A stretch of DNA of 64,000 nt from NCBI RefSeq assembly GCF_011046895.1, contig NZ_CP049250.1, positions 1,002,001-1,066,000 on the forward strand, read 5' to 3'. Below the pieces are notes generated by a model that made no database searches, was not told where the DNA came from, and saw nothing but the letters and a program-made list of their open reading frames with translations. The translations under genes were made by a program, and so were the position numbers. Origin of the DNA: Rhizobium rhizoryzae (lineage in GTDB: Bacteria; Pseudomonadota; Alphaproteobacteria; Rhizobiales; Rhizobiaceae). Positions 30,053 to 39,330 of the stretch are shown here, piece by piece. The stretch's first letter is position 1; the number at the start of each line of letters is the position of its first letter.

Positions 30053-30329
30053 TGTCCGCTCTCCTGTTTTCCTCGTGGAATTGTTTCAAGCGAGACATAT
30101 AGTCGATGACATCTGCTTCCGTCGAGTGGTGAGCAGCATGATATTCTTCGGTTGTACGGATAATCAGGTCAACCACATTGGGAAAACATCCGCAGCACCG
30201 GCCGCGCTTCTGCATGGCGTGATAGACTTTTGCAGGCACAATGAGCTGCCAACAGTCCTCGTCGAGGAGACCGTTGATCACGTCCCTGATTTCCCGATCG
30301 GTAATGTAATTGCAACTACAGACAAGCAT
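30018..30329 (-). CDS. bfd: bacterioferritin-associated ferredoxin
   Basis: Bfd is a small [2Fe-2S] protein that reduces bacterioferritin to release iron. The 103-residue product has C4 and C6 (V-C-S-C-N) and a second pair C45/C48 in R-C-C-G-C. The gap between cysteine pairs is somewhat longer than in E. coli Bfd (64 residues), and about 40 residues, charged and His/Arg-rich, extend the C terminus; that tail overlaps bfr. A promoter-like TTGACA (complement of 30387-30392) lies upstream. Iron control by Irr or RirA is likely in rhizobia, but I could not pick out a certain operator. Confidence 0.9.
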   Translation of the reverse strand: MLVCSCNYITDREIRDVINGLLDEDCWQLIVPAKVYHAMQKRGRCCGCFPNVVDLIIRTTEEYHAAHHSTEADVIDYMSRLKQFHEENRRADIERRQKSHRAA

Positions 30330-30459
30330 GCTGTTCAGCCATCAAACATGACATTCGATATCCTCTTTTATAAAGCGGACGATGAATGTCAACAAAAAAT
30401 GGCAGACGGCGCATCTGCTCTCTTTCTTGTGAGACTGGATTGCTATCTGCGGCTTGGCT

Positions 30460-33400
30460 TCAATGAAAATTGCGTCCTTTGGGCAGGACCTCGGCATTGG
30501 GATGTTGAGGGGAAGCTTCTCCTTTAACCGTTGAAAGAGCCTCGGGCATGGGTCTGCGTGGCCGGTCGCGATGGTCCGCCGTTGGGCGCAAAACCTCATC
30601 GACGCGCTCGCACAAACTAAACCGTCGCTTCTCTGCCTGCAGCAGGCCCAACATATGGGTCATGTCTTCGATCTCATCGGCGATCACGTGAATGACCCCG
30701 CTCTCTCGTTGCAACATGCCCCGAATACGCACGAGACGCGCCGCCATGACAACGGAACGGAAGCGTAAGAAAATTTTCGGGCGGATAATGGCATTTGCCA
30801 CACCTGTTTCATCCTCCAGCGTCATGAAAATGACCTTAGCGGTTCCGGGCCTTTGCCGGATAAGCACCAGCCCCGCAATTTCCACACGCCTGTTTTTCGG
30901 TGCCGTCAGCAGGTCACGCATCTGAATGATGCGTCGCTTGACGAGTTCGTTTCGTAGAAAGGTTATGGGATGCGCCTTCAGGGAGAGGGTCAGGCTGCGG
31001 TAATCTTCAATCACCTGTTCGCCTGGAGGCATTTCCGGAAGTTCGAAATCCGGCTCCTGCTGAAGATCATCCCGCTTGAGGGTGCCGTCACGGATGGCAT
31101 GTTCAAAAAGCGGCAGGTTTTCACTGGCATTGCGAGCATCCAGCGCGCGCACCTCCCAGAGAGCCTGACGGCGATCCAGCCCCATGGACCTAAACGCATC
31201 CGCCTCGGCAAGGCGCTCGATACTGGCGCGGTTCATGCCGGATCGCAGCCAGAGATCCCGGATCGAGCGATAACCGGATCCCCGGTTCGGCATGAGCTTA
31301 TCGATGATTTCCTTTTCCGGCAGCCCCTTGATCAGCCGGAAACCCAGCCTGACGCTATATTTCGAACGGATTACCTGTCGCATATCCGCGTGCTGGGGGC
31401 TCAGCATTCGCGGATCATAGCCCTTACCGCCTTCCAGAATGCTGTCCCAATCGGAGAAATTCACATCGACCGGAAGAACGGCAGTGCCATGCTCCCGGGC
31501 ATCGCGCACCAGTTGGGCAGGCGCGTAGAAACCCATGGGCTGTGAGTTCAGAATGGCGGTCAGGAATACGTCCGGATAGAAGGCCTTGAACCAGCATGAG
31601 GTATAAACCAGAAGTGCGAAGGATGCGGCATGGCTTTCCGGAAAGCCATATTCGCCAAAGCCTTCGATCTGGCTGAAGCAGCGCTCCGCAAAGCCTGGAT
31701 CATATCCACGCTCGATCATCTTGCTGACCATCTTGTCACGGAAGTGATGAATGGTGCCGGTGCGGCGGAAGGTGGCCATGGCACGGCGCAGCTTGTCTGC
31801 CTCGCTTGGGGAGAACTCTGCTGCGACGATGGCAATCTGCATCGCCTGTTCCTGAAACAGTGGCACACCCAGCGTGCGTTCCAGAACGTCCTTCAATTCA
31901 ACACTCGGATATTCAATCTCACGTCCGTGGCGTTCATCTTCCCGCCGTTTGAGGTAGGGGTGAACCATATCTCCCTGGATTGGTCCCGGACGAACGATGG
32001 CGACCTCAATCACGAGATCGTAGAACTTGCGAGGTTGCAGGCGTGGCAGCATGCTCATCTGTGCCCGACTTTCGATCTGGAAGACGCCGATCGTGTCGGC
32101 CCGGCAAATCATGTCATAGACCTCGGAACGATGATCCTTGAGGATCTCGGGCAGCGATTTCTCCTGTCCATAATGGCTTTTCAGCAAATGAAATGCCTTG
32201 GCGAGACAGGTCAGCATGCCGAGCGCCAGAACATCAACTTTCAGAATGCCGAGTGTGTCGAGATCGTCCTTGTTCCACTCGATCATGTAGCGGTCCGGCA
32301 TGGCTGTCGGCATGATGGGTACCACTTCATCCAGCCGATCGCGTGTAATCACGAAGCCGCCGACATGCTGGGTCAGATGGCGGGGGAAGTCCATGAGCTG
32401 TCGAGCGTAATCCAGCATGCGCCGGGTCAGGGGGTCTTGTGCATCAAGCCCGGCGTTTTTGGCATCCCGCTCCGAGAGGCCTTCAGTCGACCAGCCCCAG
32501 ACGGTGCTGGAAAGGGCAGATTGCACGTCCTCCGAAAGGCCAAATGCCTTGGCAACCTCGCGGCCCGAAGATCTGGTCCTGTAACTTGTCACCGCTGCGG
32601 CAAGCCCTGCATGCTCCTTGCCGTAGGTTTTGTAGATGTGCTGGATGACTTCCTCACGCCGTGCATGTTCAAAGTCCACATCGATGTCCGGCGGTTCATC
32701 GCGTTCTGTCGAAAGGAATCGGGCAAACAGCAGCTTGTTCTGGTCTGGGTCGACATCGGTAATGCGCAGGCAATAGCAGACAGTGGAATTGGCGGCGGAA
32801 CCGCGACCCTGACAGAGGATGTCTTCAGAACGGGCGAATTCCATGATATTGCGCACCGTCAGGAAATAGGGCGCATATTTCTTCTCCAGAATCAGGGCCA
32901 GTTCTTCCTGAATCTGTCTTTCAACCTTGGGCGGGATGGTGCCGCCAAAGCGTTCGCGAGCACCCTCATAGGTCAGGCGCCGCAGGGTTTCCCAAGGTGT
33001 CTCGCCATTGATCCTCTCCTCCGGATAGTTGTGCTTCAACTCCCGCAATGAAAATGTGAGTTGTGAGAAAAATCGCACGCTATTGGAAACCGCCTGCGGA
33101 TAGTGTCGGAACACTGCAGCCAGTTGACGCGCGGTCTTCAGATAGCGTTCTGCATTCGCTGCAAAGCGAAATCCCGCTTCCTGAACCGTGACATGTTCGC
33201 GGATGGCCGTCACGACATCCGATAGCGGTCTGCGGCTGGGATGATGGTAAAGCGGCTGGTTCGTGGCGATCAAGGGAATGCGGGCATTCGCTGCCCATTG
33301 CGCGAAACTGGCAAAGGCGAATGTATCAAGTCCGTCATAGTCCGGAACAAGCGCCATATAGAGCCGGTCGCCGAAGCGAGTTTTGAGACGATCCAGAAGG

Positions 33401-33861
33401 GCAGGGAAGTCAGAGGCCTTTTGTGCATCCTCCAGCAGGGGGCGATCCGGCACAATAGCCAACATCATCTCGTCTCCCCATTCCAGAAGATCCTCGAGAT
33501 AGATCAGGCAGCTTCCCTTTTCCGTGCGCAAGTTACCAGCGCTCAGCAGACGGCAAAGATTGCCCCATCCTTTCCTGTTCAATGGAAATGCCAGGACATC
33601 GGGTGTGTCGTCGCTGAAGACAAGCCGCGAACCCGGCTGTACCTTCAATTCCGTATCCTCTGGCAGATCCCGTAGTTGCGCATGGGCACGCACAACGCCT
33701 GCCACAGAATTGCGGTCGGCAATGCCAAGACCTTTGAGCTCGCCTGTTTTCGCGAGTTCAGCCGCAGCCTGTACCATTTCCTCCGGATGGGATGCTCCCT
33801 CCAGAAAGGAAAAATTGGTGCGAGCACCAATCTCGCAGAAGGCAGGCGTATCCGGTCTCAT
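30460..33861 (-). CDS. dnaE2: error-prone DNA polymerase DnaE2
   Basis: DnaE2 is the C-family polymerase of the SOS mutasome and carries out damage-induced mutagenesis with ImuA and ImuB. The 1133-residue protein has an N-terminal PHP domain ([16 protein letters not shown]), the polymerase core with catalytic P-D-I-D-V-D-F near residue 396, and a C-terminal OB fold (R-R-V-E-I-A-G-L-V). It is shorter than replicative DnaE, with no tau-binding extension. Its ATG overlaps the imuB stop by four bases, so it is the last gene of the SOS operon. Confidence 0.95.
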   Translation of the reverse strand: MRPDTPAFCEIGARTNFSFLEGASHPEEMVQAAAELAKTGELKGLGIADRNSVAGVVRAHAQLRDLPEDTELKVQPGSRLVFSDDTPDVLAFPLNRKGWGNLCRLLSAGNLRTEKGSCLIYLEDLLEWGDEMMLAIVPDRPLLEDAQKASDFPALLDRLKTRFGDRLYMALVPDYDGLDTFAFASFAQWAANARIPLIATNQPLYHHPSRRPLSDVVTAIREHVTVQEAGFRFAANAERYLKTARQLAAVFRHYPQAVSNSVRFFSQLTFSLRELKHNYPEERINGETPWETLRRLTYEGARERFGGTIPPKVERQIQEELALILEKKYAPYFLTVRNIMEFARSEDILCQGRGSAANSTVCYCLRITDVDPDQNKLLFARFLSTERDEPPDIDVDFEHARREEVIQHIYKTYGKEHAGLAAAVTSYRTRSSGREVAKAFGLSEDVQSALSSTVWGWSTEGLSERDAKNAGLDAQDPLTRRMLDYARQLMDFPRHLTQHVGGFVITRDRLDEVVPIMPTAMPDRYMIEWNKDDLDTLGILKVDVLALGMLTCLAKAFHLLKSHYGQEKSLPEILKDHRSEVYDMICRADTIGVFQIESRAQMSMLPRLQPRKFYDLVIEVAIVRPGPIQGDMVHPYLKRREDERHGREIEYPSVELKDVLERTLGVPLFQEQAMQIAIVAAEFSPSEADKLRRAMATFRRTGTIHHFRDKMVSKMIERGYDPGFAERCFSQIEGFGEYGFPESHAASFALLVYTSCWFKAFYPDVFLTAILNSQPMGFYAPAQLVRDAREHGTAVLPVDVNFSDWDSILEGGKGYDPRMLSPQHADMRQVIRSKYSVRLGFRLIKGLPEKEIIDKLMPNRGSGYRSIRDLWLRSGMNRASIERLAEADAFRSMGLDRRQALWEVRALDARNASENLPLFEHAIRDGTLKRDDLQQEPDFELPEMPPGEQVIEDYRSLTLSLKAHPITFLRNELVKRRIIQMRDLLTAPKNRRVEIAGLVLIRQRPGTAKVIFMTLEDETGVANAIIRPKIFLRFRSVVMAARLVRIRGMLQRESGVIHVIADEIEDMTHMLGLLQAEKRRFSLCERVDEVLRPTADHRDRPRRPMPEALSTVKGEASPQHPNAEVLPKGRNFH

Positions 33862-35483
33862 GCGAAAATGCCATGCATGTACCAGCTTGGATTGGCGATC
33901 TGGTCATAGAGCCCCTGGCGATAGACCCAGAAGCGCTGACCCGTCTCGCATTCCAGCCGGAAGTAATCCCGCGTCGGCGCGTCCTCACCTTCCAGCCACC
34001 ATTCGGCGGCAATGCGTTCAGGCCCTTCCGCATGGCAAACCTTATGCGTCAGCCTGCGCCAGCGAAAACGGATGGGTGGGCCATCCGGTACATCCACGGC
34101 ATAGGCCTCCAGTGGCTCCGGATGGCGGAACAGGCGCAAGGGACGCTCTTTGCCGATAAGAGCATTCTCTACCAACGGTGCTGCTTCCGGTATCGGCACC
34201 GGCTTGAAGATATGGCTGAGGGCTGGCACGGAAAGGATAGCGCGCTCCGGAATATGGCTCTCTCGTAATTGGTAGGCCGTAAGACACTCGGGGCCGAAGC
34301 GGGCCGAAACCTGATCCACGAAATCGGCAAGTGATAAATGCCTTTCATCCTCGCCTTCGAAATCCTTCTGGGCATGATCGAAAACCTCGTGACGCAGCAC
34401 GTTCAGCCGCAGGAGCTCAAAACCGAAGCCCGCATCCAGATCATCGTGAACACCTTTCAGCCGTTCGGCAAAGAGTTTGGCAATACGAGCAGCATCCCTT
34501 AAGGGCCGAGAGGCACCCGCCTTCAGCCGAAAGACCTTGCCATCGACCCGAAACAGAACCAGTTCGAAGACGCGCCCACCTGCACCTCTTGCCTCCAGCC
34601 CCGGTTTGAGGCTTTGCGCCACCTGTGAGGTGAGTTCCAGAATGTCGTCCTCCGCCTGAACGGGCTCGGCGAGACGTCTTTCAGCGGAAAGATGCGCTAC
34701 GGGTCGGCGAGGGGATATGGCTTCGTCATCCAGACCCAAGGCCTGATCCAACCGCAGAAGAAGCTGTGTCCCGAAACGTCGTGCCAGAGGTGCGCGTGGG
34801 GCCTCCAGCAGATCGCCAACCTGTTTCAGGCCAAGCTTGGCGAGCCCTTGCACGGTTGCATCATCAATCCTCAGAGCTGCGAGCGGCAAGGGCGCCAGTA
34901 GGCGTTCATGCTCATCCTCCCCGATAATTCGGCTTGCATCGAAACGGGCGACAGCCGACGAAAGACCTGGAGCGGACGAGATGGCACCTTTGACCTCCAG
35001 TCCCATCTGCTCCAGCCGCAGCAGGATTTCCCGCAGCATGGCCTCTTCACCACCGAAAAGATGCGCGCAGCCAGTAATGTTCAGGAACAGGCCATCCCTG
35101 CCTTCCAGTGCCACCAAAGGCGTGTAGCGGTCACACCAGTCCGCCAGGGCTTCCAGAAAGCGTTTGTCCGCTGCTTCATCTTCTTCCACCATGACAAGAG
35201 CAGGATGGATGGCGCGCGCTTCCGCCAGCCCCTGCCCTCGCTTCAGCCCCACGGTTTCAGCATGCGAATCCAGTGCGGTCAGACGCATGGCGTTTTCCCG
35301 CCGGCCGGCGCAGACGAAAATGATGTCTTCAGGACGCCCGGTCGAACGCCAGGACAGCCCCCAGCGGCGGCGAAGGATCCTGTCTGTCGAGAGCCTTGGG
35401 AAGTGAAGCGCCAGAATGCGCTGTCGGCCGTTCGAACGAAAGAGCGCGTTCTGTCGGGTCGAGGGCGATGAGACGGCGGTCAT
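33858..35483 (-). CDS. imuB: ImuB, inactive Y-family polymerase-like mutasome protein
   Basis: ImuB links the mutasome to the beta clamp and to DnaE2. The protein is about 541 residues long. The first motif reads I-L-A-L-H-F-P-R-L where active Y-family polymerases have acidic residues, so catalysis is not expected. Residues V-A-R-F-D-A-S-R and a helix-hairpin-helix ([12 protein letters not shown]) follow. I place the start at ATG 35483 (M-T-A-V-S-S-P); the open frame extends to 35522. Either choice overlaps imuA by 155 nt or more in another frame, because the conserved first motif is encoded inside the overlap. Confidence 0.9.
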   Translation of the reverse strand: MTAVSSPSTRQNALFRSNGRQRILALHFPRLSTDRILRRRWGLSWRSTGRPEDIIFVCAGRRENAMRLTALDSHAETVGLKRGQGLAEARAIHPALVMVEEDEAADKRFLEALADWCDRYTPLVALEGRDGLFLNITGCAHLFGGEEAMLREILLRLEQMGLEVKGAISSAPGLSSAVARFDASRIIGEDEHERLLAPLPLAALRIDDATVQGLAKLGLKQVGDLLEAPRAPLARRFGTQLLLRLDQALGLDDEAISPRRPVAHLSAERRLAEPVQAEDDILELTSQVAQSLKPGLEARGAGGRVFELVLFRVDGKVFRLKAGASRPLRDAARIAKLFAERLKGVHDDLDAGFGFELLRLNVLRHEVFDHAQKDFEGEDERHLSLADFVDQVSARFGPECLTAYQLRESHIPERAILSVPALSHIFKPVPIPEAAPLVENALIGKERPLRLFRHPEPLEAYAVDVPDGPPIRFRWRRLTHKVCHAEGPERIAAEWWLEGEDAPTRDYFRLECETGQRFWVYRQGLYDQIANPSWYMHGIFA

Positions 35484-36246
35484 GATGGTTCCACTCCAGA
35501 TGCAGGGAAAGCGGGGCCGCATTGCGGCTCTTTTCCAAAGTTAGATGGAAGACGGATGAACCGATGCTGCCGCCAAGCATCGATCCATCTGGCAGGCGAC
35601 GAGGGGAGGCGAGGGAGGGTTCGACATGGAAACGGAAAAGGGCGCTGGATGCCTCTTCCTCTCCCCCATGTCGCAAGATCAGAAGCGGACGTCCTGCTGC
35701 CTTTGCCCGCAGGCTTAATCGTCGGCTTTCGGTCAAGCCGAAGTGGGCAGGGTTTCCGCGCACTTCAAAAAAGGTTGCGGCAAAGATGCCGCTTGAAAGC
35801 GCGGCTTCTGCAAGCCACAGGGCGTCTTCCAGCCGGTTCGGTGCCGCATGCAGGAACCGGTGGATGGACAGGCCAAAGCGCTTCAACCCGATTGGGTAGG
35901 GCAGACCGGCGTCACTGGCGGTCATGCGATCTGAAATCCACAGCAGTGGGCGATTTTCAGCCTTCTGGAACAGGCATCCAAGCGCCATGGCAAAGCCGGA
36001 CAGAGCGCCTGCATGACGTAGACCGTCACTGCGCAGTTCGGTGATCCCGCCACAAGGCAGACCGCCGTCCAAAGCTTCATCCAGGAAATCCACTCCCGTC
36101 CTGATCCGGGCCTCGTCGCCACCTGCCGGATGTCCGGCATGGCTTGCCTGGGCGGCGGCCAGTGCCGGAAGGGATTTGCCTTCCAACCGGGCAATCGTTT
36201 CGCGCAGGGCAAAAACAGTCTCCTGCGCCAAGGCGTTTTTCGCCAT
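35329..36246 (-). CDS. imuA: ImuA, RecA-like mutasome protein
   Basis: ImuA (SulA/RecA-like) is the first gene of the imuA-imuB-dnaE2 cassette. The 305-residue protein has a RecA-fold core (G-V-D-F-L-D-E-A-L-D-G-G-L-P-C-G-G-I-T-E-L), with no classical Walker A G-x-x-x-x-G-K-T. ATG 36246 has GGAG 8 nt upstream. A GTTC-N7-GTTC SOS box lies 55 bp upstream, so LexA control is very likely. The last 50 or so codons overlap imuB in a different frame. Confidence 0.9.
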   Translation of the reverse strand: MAKNALAQETVFALRETIARLEGKSLPALAAAQASHAGHPAGGDEARIRTGVDFLDEALDGGLPCGGITELRSDGLRHAGALSGFAMALGCLFQKAENRPLLWISDRMTASDAGLPYPIGLKRFGLSIHRFLHAAPNRLEDALWLAEAALSSGIFAATFFEVRGNPAHFGLTESRRLSLRAKAAGRPLLILRHGGEEEASSALFRFHVEPSLASPRRLPDGSMLGGSIGSSVFHLTLEKSRNAAPLSLHLEWNHHDRRLIALDPTERALSFERPTAHSGASLPKALDRQDPSPPLGAVLAFDRAS

Positions 36247-36300
36247 GACGTCAGCTCCATCGCTTGGATCTCCTCGGTATAACGCCTGAAGAGATCATAT

Positions 36301-36315
36301 GTTCATGTTATGTTC
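36301..36315. promoter_or_regulatory. LexA SOS box upstream of imuA
   Basis: GTTC-ATGTTAT-GTTC is an exact match to the alphaproteobacterial LexA operator GTTC-N7-GTTC. It lies in the 204-bp gap between divergent imuA and the metallopeptidase gene, 55 bp from the imuA ATG, where it would block the imuA promoter until DNA damage. Confidence 0.88.
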
Positions 36316-36450
36316 TTATGGATTCCAGAGGTCGCGGCAAGAGTCAACGGGGCTGGTAACCAGTTTCACCGACTCATGCAGGTGGTGATTGAATCCGCAC
36401 TCGAAAATTTTTTGAGAAAACCTTATATGGGGTCGAGAAAAGGAGCAGTT

Positions 36451-36894
36451 ATGGCCCGTGTTGACCAGACAGATGATTGGCGGGATCGCCACGCCCCAAC
36501 CATCAGCACTTTCGAGTCGCTGGCAATCGAGGCCTATGGCAATCTTCCGGAAGAATTTCGTGCGCTGACGACGAACCTGATCATCGAGATCGAAGATTTT
36601 CCTGATGATGAAGTGTTTGAGGATATGGCGCTGGAAACGCCTTTCGATCTTCTGGGTCTCTTTGAAGGACGTGGAATTTCTGAACGCTTCACCATGGAAA
36701 CGGGTGAGCTTCCCAACCGCATCCGCCTCTATCGTCGCCCTATCCTTGACTACTGGGCTGAAAATGACGAGACGCTGGGCGATATCATCACCCATGTTCT
36801 CATCCACGAAATCGGCCACCATTTCGGCTTGAGTGACGATGATATGGAGCGCATCGAGGAAAGCGCAGACGAGGCAGCGGATCGTACCGGCTGA
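36451..36894 (+). CDS. zinc metallopeptidase family protein (minimal, DUF1025-type)
   Basis: This is a 147-residue cytosolic protein with a zinc-peptidase motif. Residues H119-E120-I-G-H123-H-F-G126-L-S-D129 form H-E-x-x-H-x-x-G-x-x-D. The rest is acidic, with no signal peptide. This matches the small 'metallopeptidase family protein' group found beside many housekeeping genes; its substrate is unknown. ATG 36451 has AAAGGAG upstream. The open frame begins at 36310 but the extension lacks a ribosome site and would cross the SOS-box region. Confidence 0.85.
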   Translation: MARVDQTDDWRDRHAPTISTFESLAIEAYGNLPEEFRALTTNLIIEIEDFPDDEVFEDMALETPFDLLGLFEGRGISERFTMETGELPNRIRLYRRPILDYWAENDETLGDIITHVLIHEIGHHFGLSDDDMERIEESADEAADRTG

Positions 36895-36910
36895 TTAGCC
36901 TGGTCCCATC

Positions 36911-37543
36911 TTATCGACGGGCTTCCGTTGCCATGCGAATGGCAAGGCCTGCCAGGACTGTCCCCATCAGCCAGCGTTGAACAACCAGCCAGCTTGGCCG
37001 GCGGGATAGAAAGCCTGCGATGGATCCTGCTGCGAGTGCAATCATAGCATTCACTGTAATGCTGATCATGATCTGCGTCGTTCCAAGTGCTAGCGATTGT
37101 ACGAGCACGCTCCCATGATCGGGCTGGACGAATTGCGGCAGCAGCGAAAGATACATGACGGCGATCTTCGGGTTGAGAAGATTGGTCACAAAGCCCATGG
37201 CGAACAATCTGCCTGGGCTATCCTGCGGCAGGTCCTTCACCTGAAATGGCGATCTGCCGCCCGGTTTTACCGCCTGCCATGCCAGATAAAGCAGATAGAC
37301 CGCTCCGCCAATCCGCAGCGCATCATAGGCATAAGGAACGGCCATGACGATGGCCGTTATACCGAATGCCGCGCACAGCATGTAAAATATGAAGCCGAGC
37401 GCCACGCCGCCGAGAGAAATGAGTCCTGCTTTCGGCCCCTGGCAAATCGAGCGCGAAATCAGGTAAACCATATTCGGTCCGGGTGTCAGAACCATGCCCA
37501 AGGCAATAAGTGCAAATGTAGATATAGTTAAAATATCAGGCAT
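36911..37543 (-). CDS. LysE family translocator
   Basis: This is a 210-residue inner-membrane exporter of the LysE/RhtB family with about six hydrophobic segments. The family signature is seen as T-P-G-P-N-M-V-Y-L-I near the N terminus and N-P-K-I-A-V-M-Y in the middle. Such proteins export amino acids or related metabolites; the substrate is not deducible. ATG 37543 has GGAG 5 nt upstream. It ends the CitE-like/DUF1737/LysE run, 22 bp after DUF1737, so the three genes are probably co-expressed. Confidence 0.88.
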   Translation of the reverse strand: MPDILTISTFALIALGMVLTPGPNMVYLISRSICQGPKAGLISLGGVALGFIFYMLCAAFGITAIVMAVPYAYDALRIGGAVYLLYLAWQAVKPGGRSPFQVKDLPQDSPGRLFAMGFVTNLLNPKIAVMYLSLLPQFVQPDHGSVLVQSLALGTTQIMISITVNAMIALAAGSIAGFLSRRPSWLVVQRWLMGTVLAGLAIRMATEARR

Positions 37544-37565
37544 TAGCACTCCATTCATTATAATA

Positions 37566-37772
37566 TTATTGCTCACCCAGCTTCATGCTTGGATCATATT
37601 CTTTACCCTCTACCGTTTTTACAACTGCCTGACCGCAGTAAAGCTTGTTCTCTGCGGCGTTGAACGTATGGGATGGCGAGCCATAAAGTTCCCAGCCCTT
37701 GTTGAGGGCATCGGTCACGCGATGACAGAAGCTGGAATCGTCTGGTCCGGTCAGGAAGCGATAGACTTTCAT
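37566..37772 (-). CDS. DUF1737 domain-containing small protein
   Basis: This 68-residue protein begins M-K-V-Y-R-F-L-T-G-P-D-D-S-S-F-C and includes L-N-K-G-W-E-L-Y-G-S-P, the DUF1737 pattern. It has no membrane segment or signal. Its ATG overlaps the stop of the upstream CitE-like gene by four bases, so translation is coupled to it. Function unknown. Confidence 0.85.
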   Translation of the reverse strand: MKVYRFLTGPDDSSFCHRVTDALNKGWELYGSPSHTFNAAENKLYCGQAVVKTVEGKEYDPSMKLGEQ

Positions 37773-38668
37773 ATTTTCATCTTTCTTCGTTCAATGATGT
37801 GCATTTGGTTGATCAATCGCTCTGCCTGTTCAAGGTGCAGCCGCTCGATCATTCGGCCATCGAGGTTGATGACATTGAGTTGAGACGCTTCCGGCTTTGC
37901 AAAGGCGTCCAGAATCATGCGCGCCTCAATGAGTTCCTGTTCAGAAGGACCGAAATGCCGGTTTGCCGGTTCGATCTGGGCAGGATGGATCAGCATCTTG
38001 CCATCGAATCCCATTTCACGGCCTTGCAGGCACTCGTTCTCGAAGTTTTCGCCATCACGAAAATCGTTGAATACGCTGTCGATGACGGTGAGGCCGTGGG
38101 CGCGGGCGGCCAGCACCACCTGCATGAGCCAAGGAACAAGGTAGGCCCGGCCGGGCTTCGGCAGAACGCGTGTTTCCTTGCGCAGATCGTTCAGCCCCAC
38201 CACGAAGCCTTGAAGTCTTGGGGCGATTTCACGGCGGGCGGCAGCCAGCATCCCCGCATTCAGGATGCCCTTCGGCGTCTCCATCATGCCCCATATTGCC
38301 AGTGAGGGCGACGTAGCGGCGAGTTGCGTCTCACAGGCCTCGAGCTCTGCGAGGGTTTCCAGTTTGGGAATGAGAACCGCATCCGGCACTAATTCTCGCA
38401 CGAGAGCGATATCTTCCGCTCCAAACTCGGAAGCCAGCGGATTGACGCGAATGATGGTGAGGCAATCAGCAATCCGTCCTGCCGAAAAGAACTGACGCAG
38501 ATTGTCGCGGGCAGCTGCTTTTTGTTCGACTGCCACGGAATCCTCCAGATCGAGGATCACACCATCGCATTCGAGCATGCGAATCTTTTCCAGCGCTCGC
38601 TGATTCGAGGCAGGAACGCTGAGGAGAGATCGGTGCAGAACGGGAAGAGAAGAGGCACGTTCAGTCAT
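37769..38668 (-). CDS. HpcH/HpaI aldolase/citrate lyase family protein (CitE-like CoA ester lyase)
   Basis: This is a 299-residue TIM-barrel enzyme of the CitE/malyl-CoA lyase group. Motifs are R-S-L-L-S-V-P-A-S-N near the start, I-L-D-L-E-D-S-V, and M-E-T-P-K-G-I-L-N with the metal-binding acid, then K-M-L-I-H-P-A-Q-I-E-P-A-N near the C terminus. Isolated family members cleave or hydrolyse 3-hydroxyacyl-CoA esters such as malyl-CoA or citramalyl-CoA; no citrate lyase alpha or gamma gene is nearby. ATG 38668 is preferred to 38731. A direct repeat lies just upstream and may be its operator. Confidence 0.85.
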   Translation of the reverse strand: MTERASSLPVLHRSLLSVPASNQRALEKIRMLECDGVILDLEDSVAVEQKAAARDNLRQFFSAGRIADCLTIIRVNPLASEFGAEDIALVRELVPDAVLIPKLETLAELEACETQLAATSPSLAIWGMMETPKGILNAGMLAAARREIAPRLQGFVVGLNDLRKETRVLPKPGRAYLVPWLMQVVLAARAHGLTVIDSVFNDFRDGENFENECLQGREMGFDGKMLIHPAQIEPANRHFGPSEQELIEARMILDAFAKPEASQLNVINLDGRMIERLHLEQAERLINQMHIIERRKMKI

Positions 38669-38673
38669 CGCAA

Positions 38674-38693
38674 CTTTGTGACAATCTTTGTGA
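38674..38693. repeat. two 8-bp direct repeats upstream of the CitE-like gene
   Basis: CTTTGTGA occurs twice, separated by CAAT (12-bp period), starting 6 bp upstream of the CitE-like ATG. Flanking CATCGCA and TGCGATG form an inverted repeat around them. The arrangement is compatible with a regulator site; no factor can be named. Confidence 0.45.
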
Positions 38694-38781
38694 TGCGATG
38701 CAATAGCGCAGAAATGCAAAAGCCCTTGCAAGACTCAAGATTAAGGCCCACATTTCCCACAGAAGAAAGGCTTTGAATATC

Positions 38782-39015
38782 ATGCAGAACATTCGTGCAC
38801 TCCTCTATGGTCTGGTCGGTATTGCTGCGATCGGTACACTTGTTGTGCTGACAGCGTCCCTAACGCTCGCCTTTGCCGGAATGTTGGCCGTCTTTACCGT
38901 GGTGAAAGCCATGACGCCTCGCCTCAAACCCGCACCTGTGCGCGCCAAGGCAAAATCTACCCAGTTCGAAATGCGTGTCTGGAACGATGGCCGAGGCACC
39001 ATCATCGATCTCTGA
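38782..39015 (+). CDS. small conserved membrane protein of unknown function
   Basis: This 77-residue protein has a long hydrophobic stretch (about residues 6-43, probably one or two membrane helices). A basic linker and a C terminus ending V-W-N-D-G-R-G-T-I-I-D-L follow. I recall similar small proteins in Rhizobiaceae, but no function. ATG 38782 has AAAGG about 11 nt upstream; an in-frame TTG at 38773 is an alternative. It stands alone, followed by a repeat-bearing gap. Confidence 0.65.
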   Translation: MQNIRALLYGLVGIAAIGTLVVLTASLTLAFAGMLAVFTVVKAMTPRLKPAPVRAKAKSTQFEMRVWNDGRGTIIDL

Positions 39016-39102
39016 AATCTAAGCAGCTTGTTGATGAGGCGCTTGAGTGGAGTGCCTCTCGGGAATATGCCCCCGGGCCTATCGCAGAGGTGCAATTGTC
39101 TG

Positions 39103-39243
39103 ACACTTTTGCGCGACGCGCCTGTTTGGCCCTGCTTTAAAGCGGGTCGCGATTGTTAATATCCGCTTATGACGCTTTAACTCTTTATTTTATCGCATGT
39201 CGTTAGCGCAAAACCGCTGAACACTTTTGCGCGACATGCTTTA
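39103..39243. repeat. rhizobial-type intergenic palindromic repeat (one complete hairpin plus a partial copy)
   Basis: The 315-bp gap 39016-39330 has no gene. It holds ACACTTTTGCGCGAC twice (39103-39117 and 39221-39235). The second copy belongs to a large inverted repeat at 39195-39239: GCATGTCG, a TTA bulge, GCGCAAAA, an 11-nt loop, TTTTGCGC and GACATGC. I recall this sequence family as a dispersed intergenic repeat of Rhizobium/Agrobacterium genomes. A weak promoter-like TTGACG (39251-39256) lies between it and leuD. Confidence 0.65.
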
Positions 39244-39330
39244 GTACCGTTTGACGTTAATCCGGTCTTCAAATTCCCTGCAATTTGGTCTATGGCAGCT
39301 TCCGAATTATAAGTCTCGCGGAGGCAGATC

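Noticed and set aside
31630..33051. 473-codon open frame antisense to dnaE2
   Set aside because: No domain, no ribosome site, fully inside a well-supported polymerase gene.
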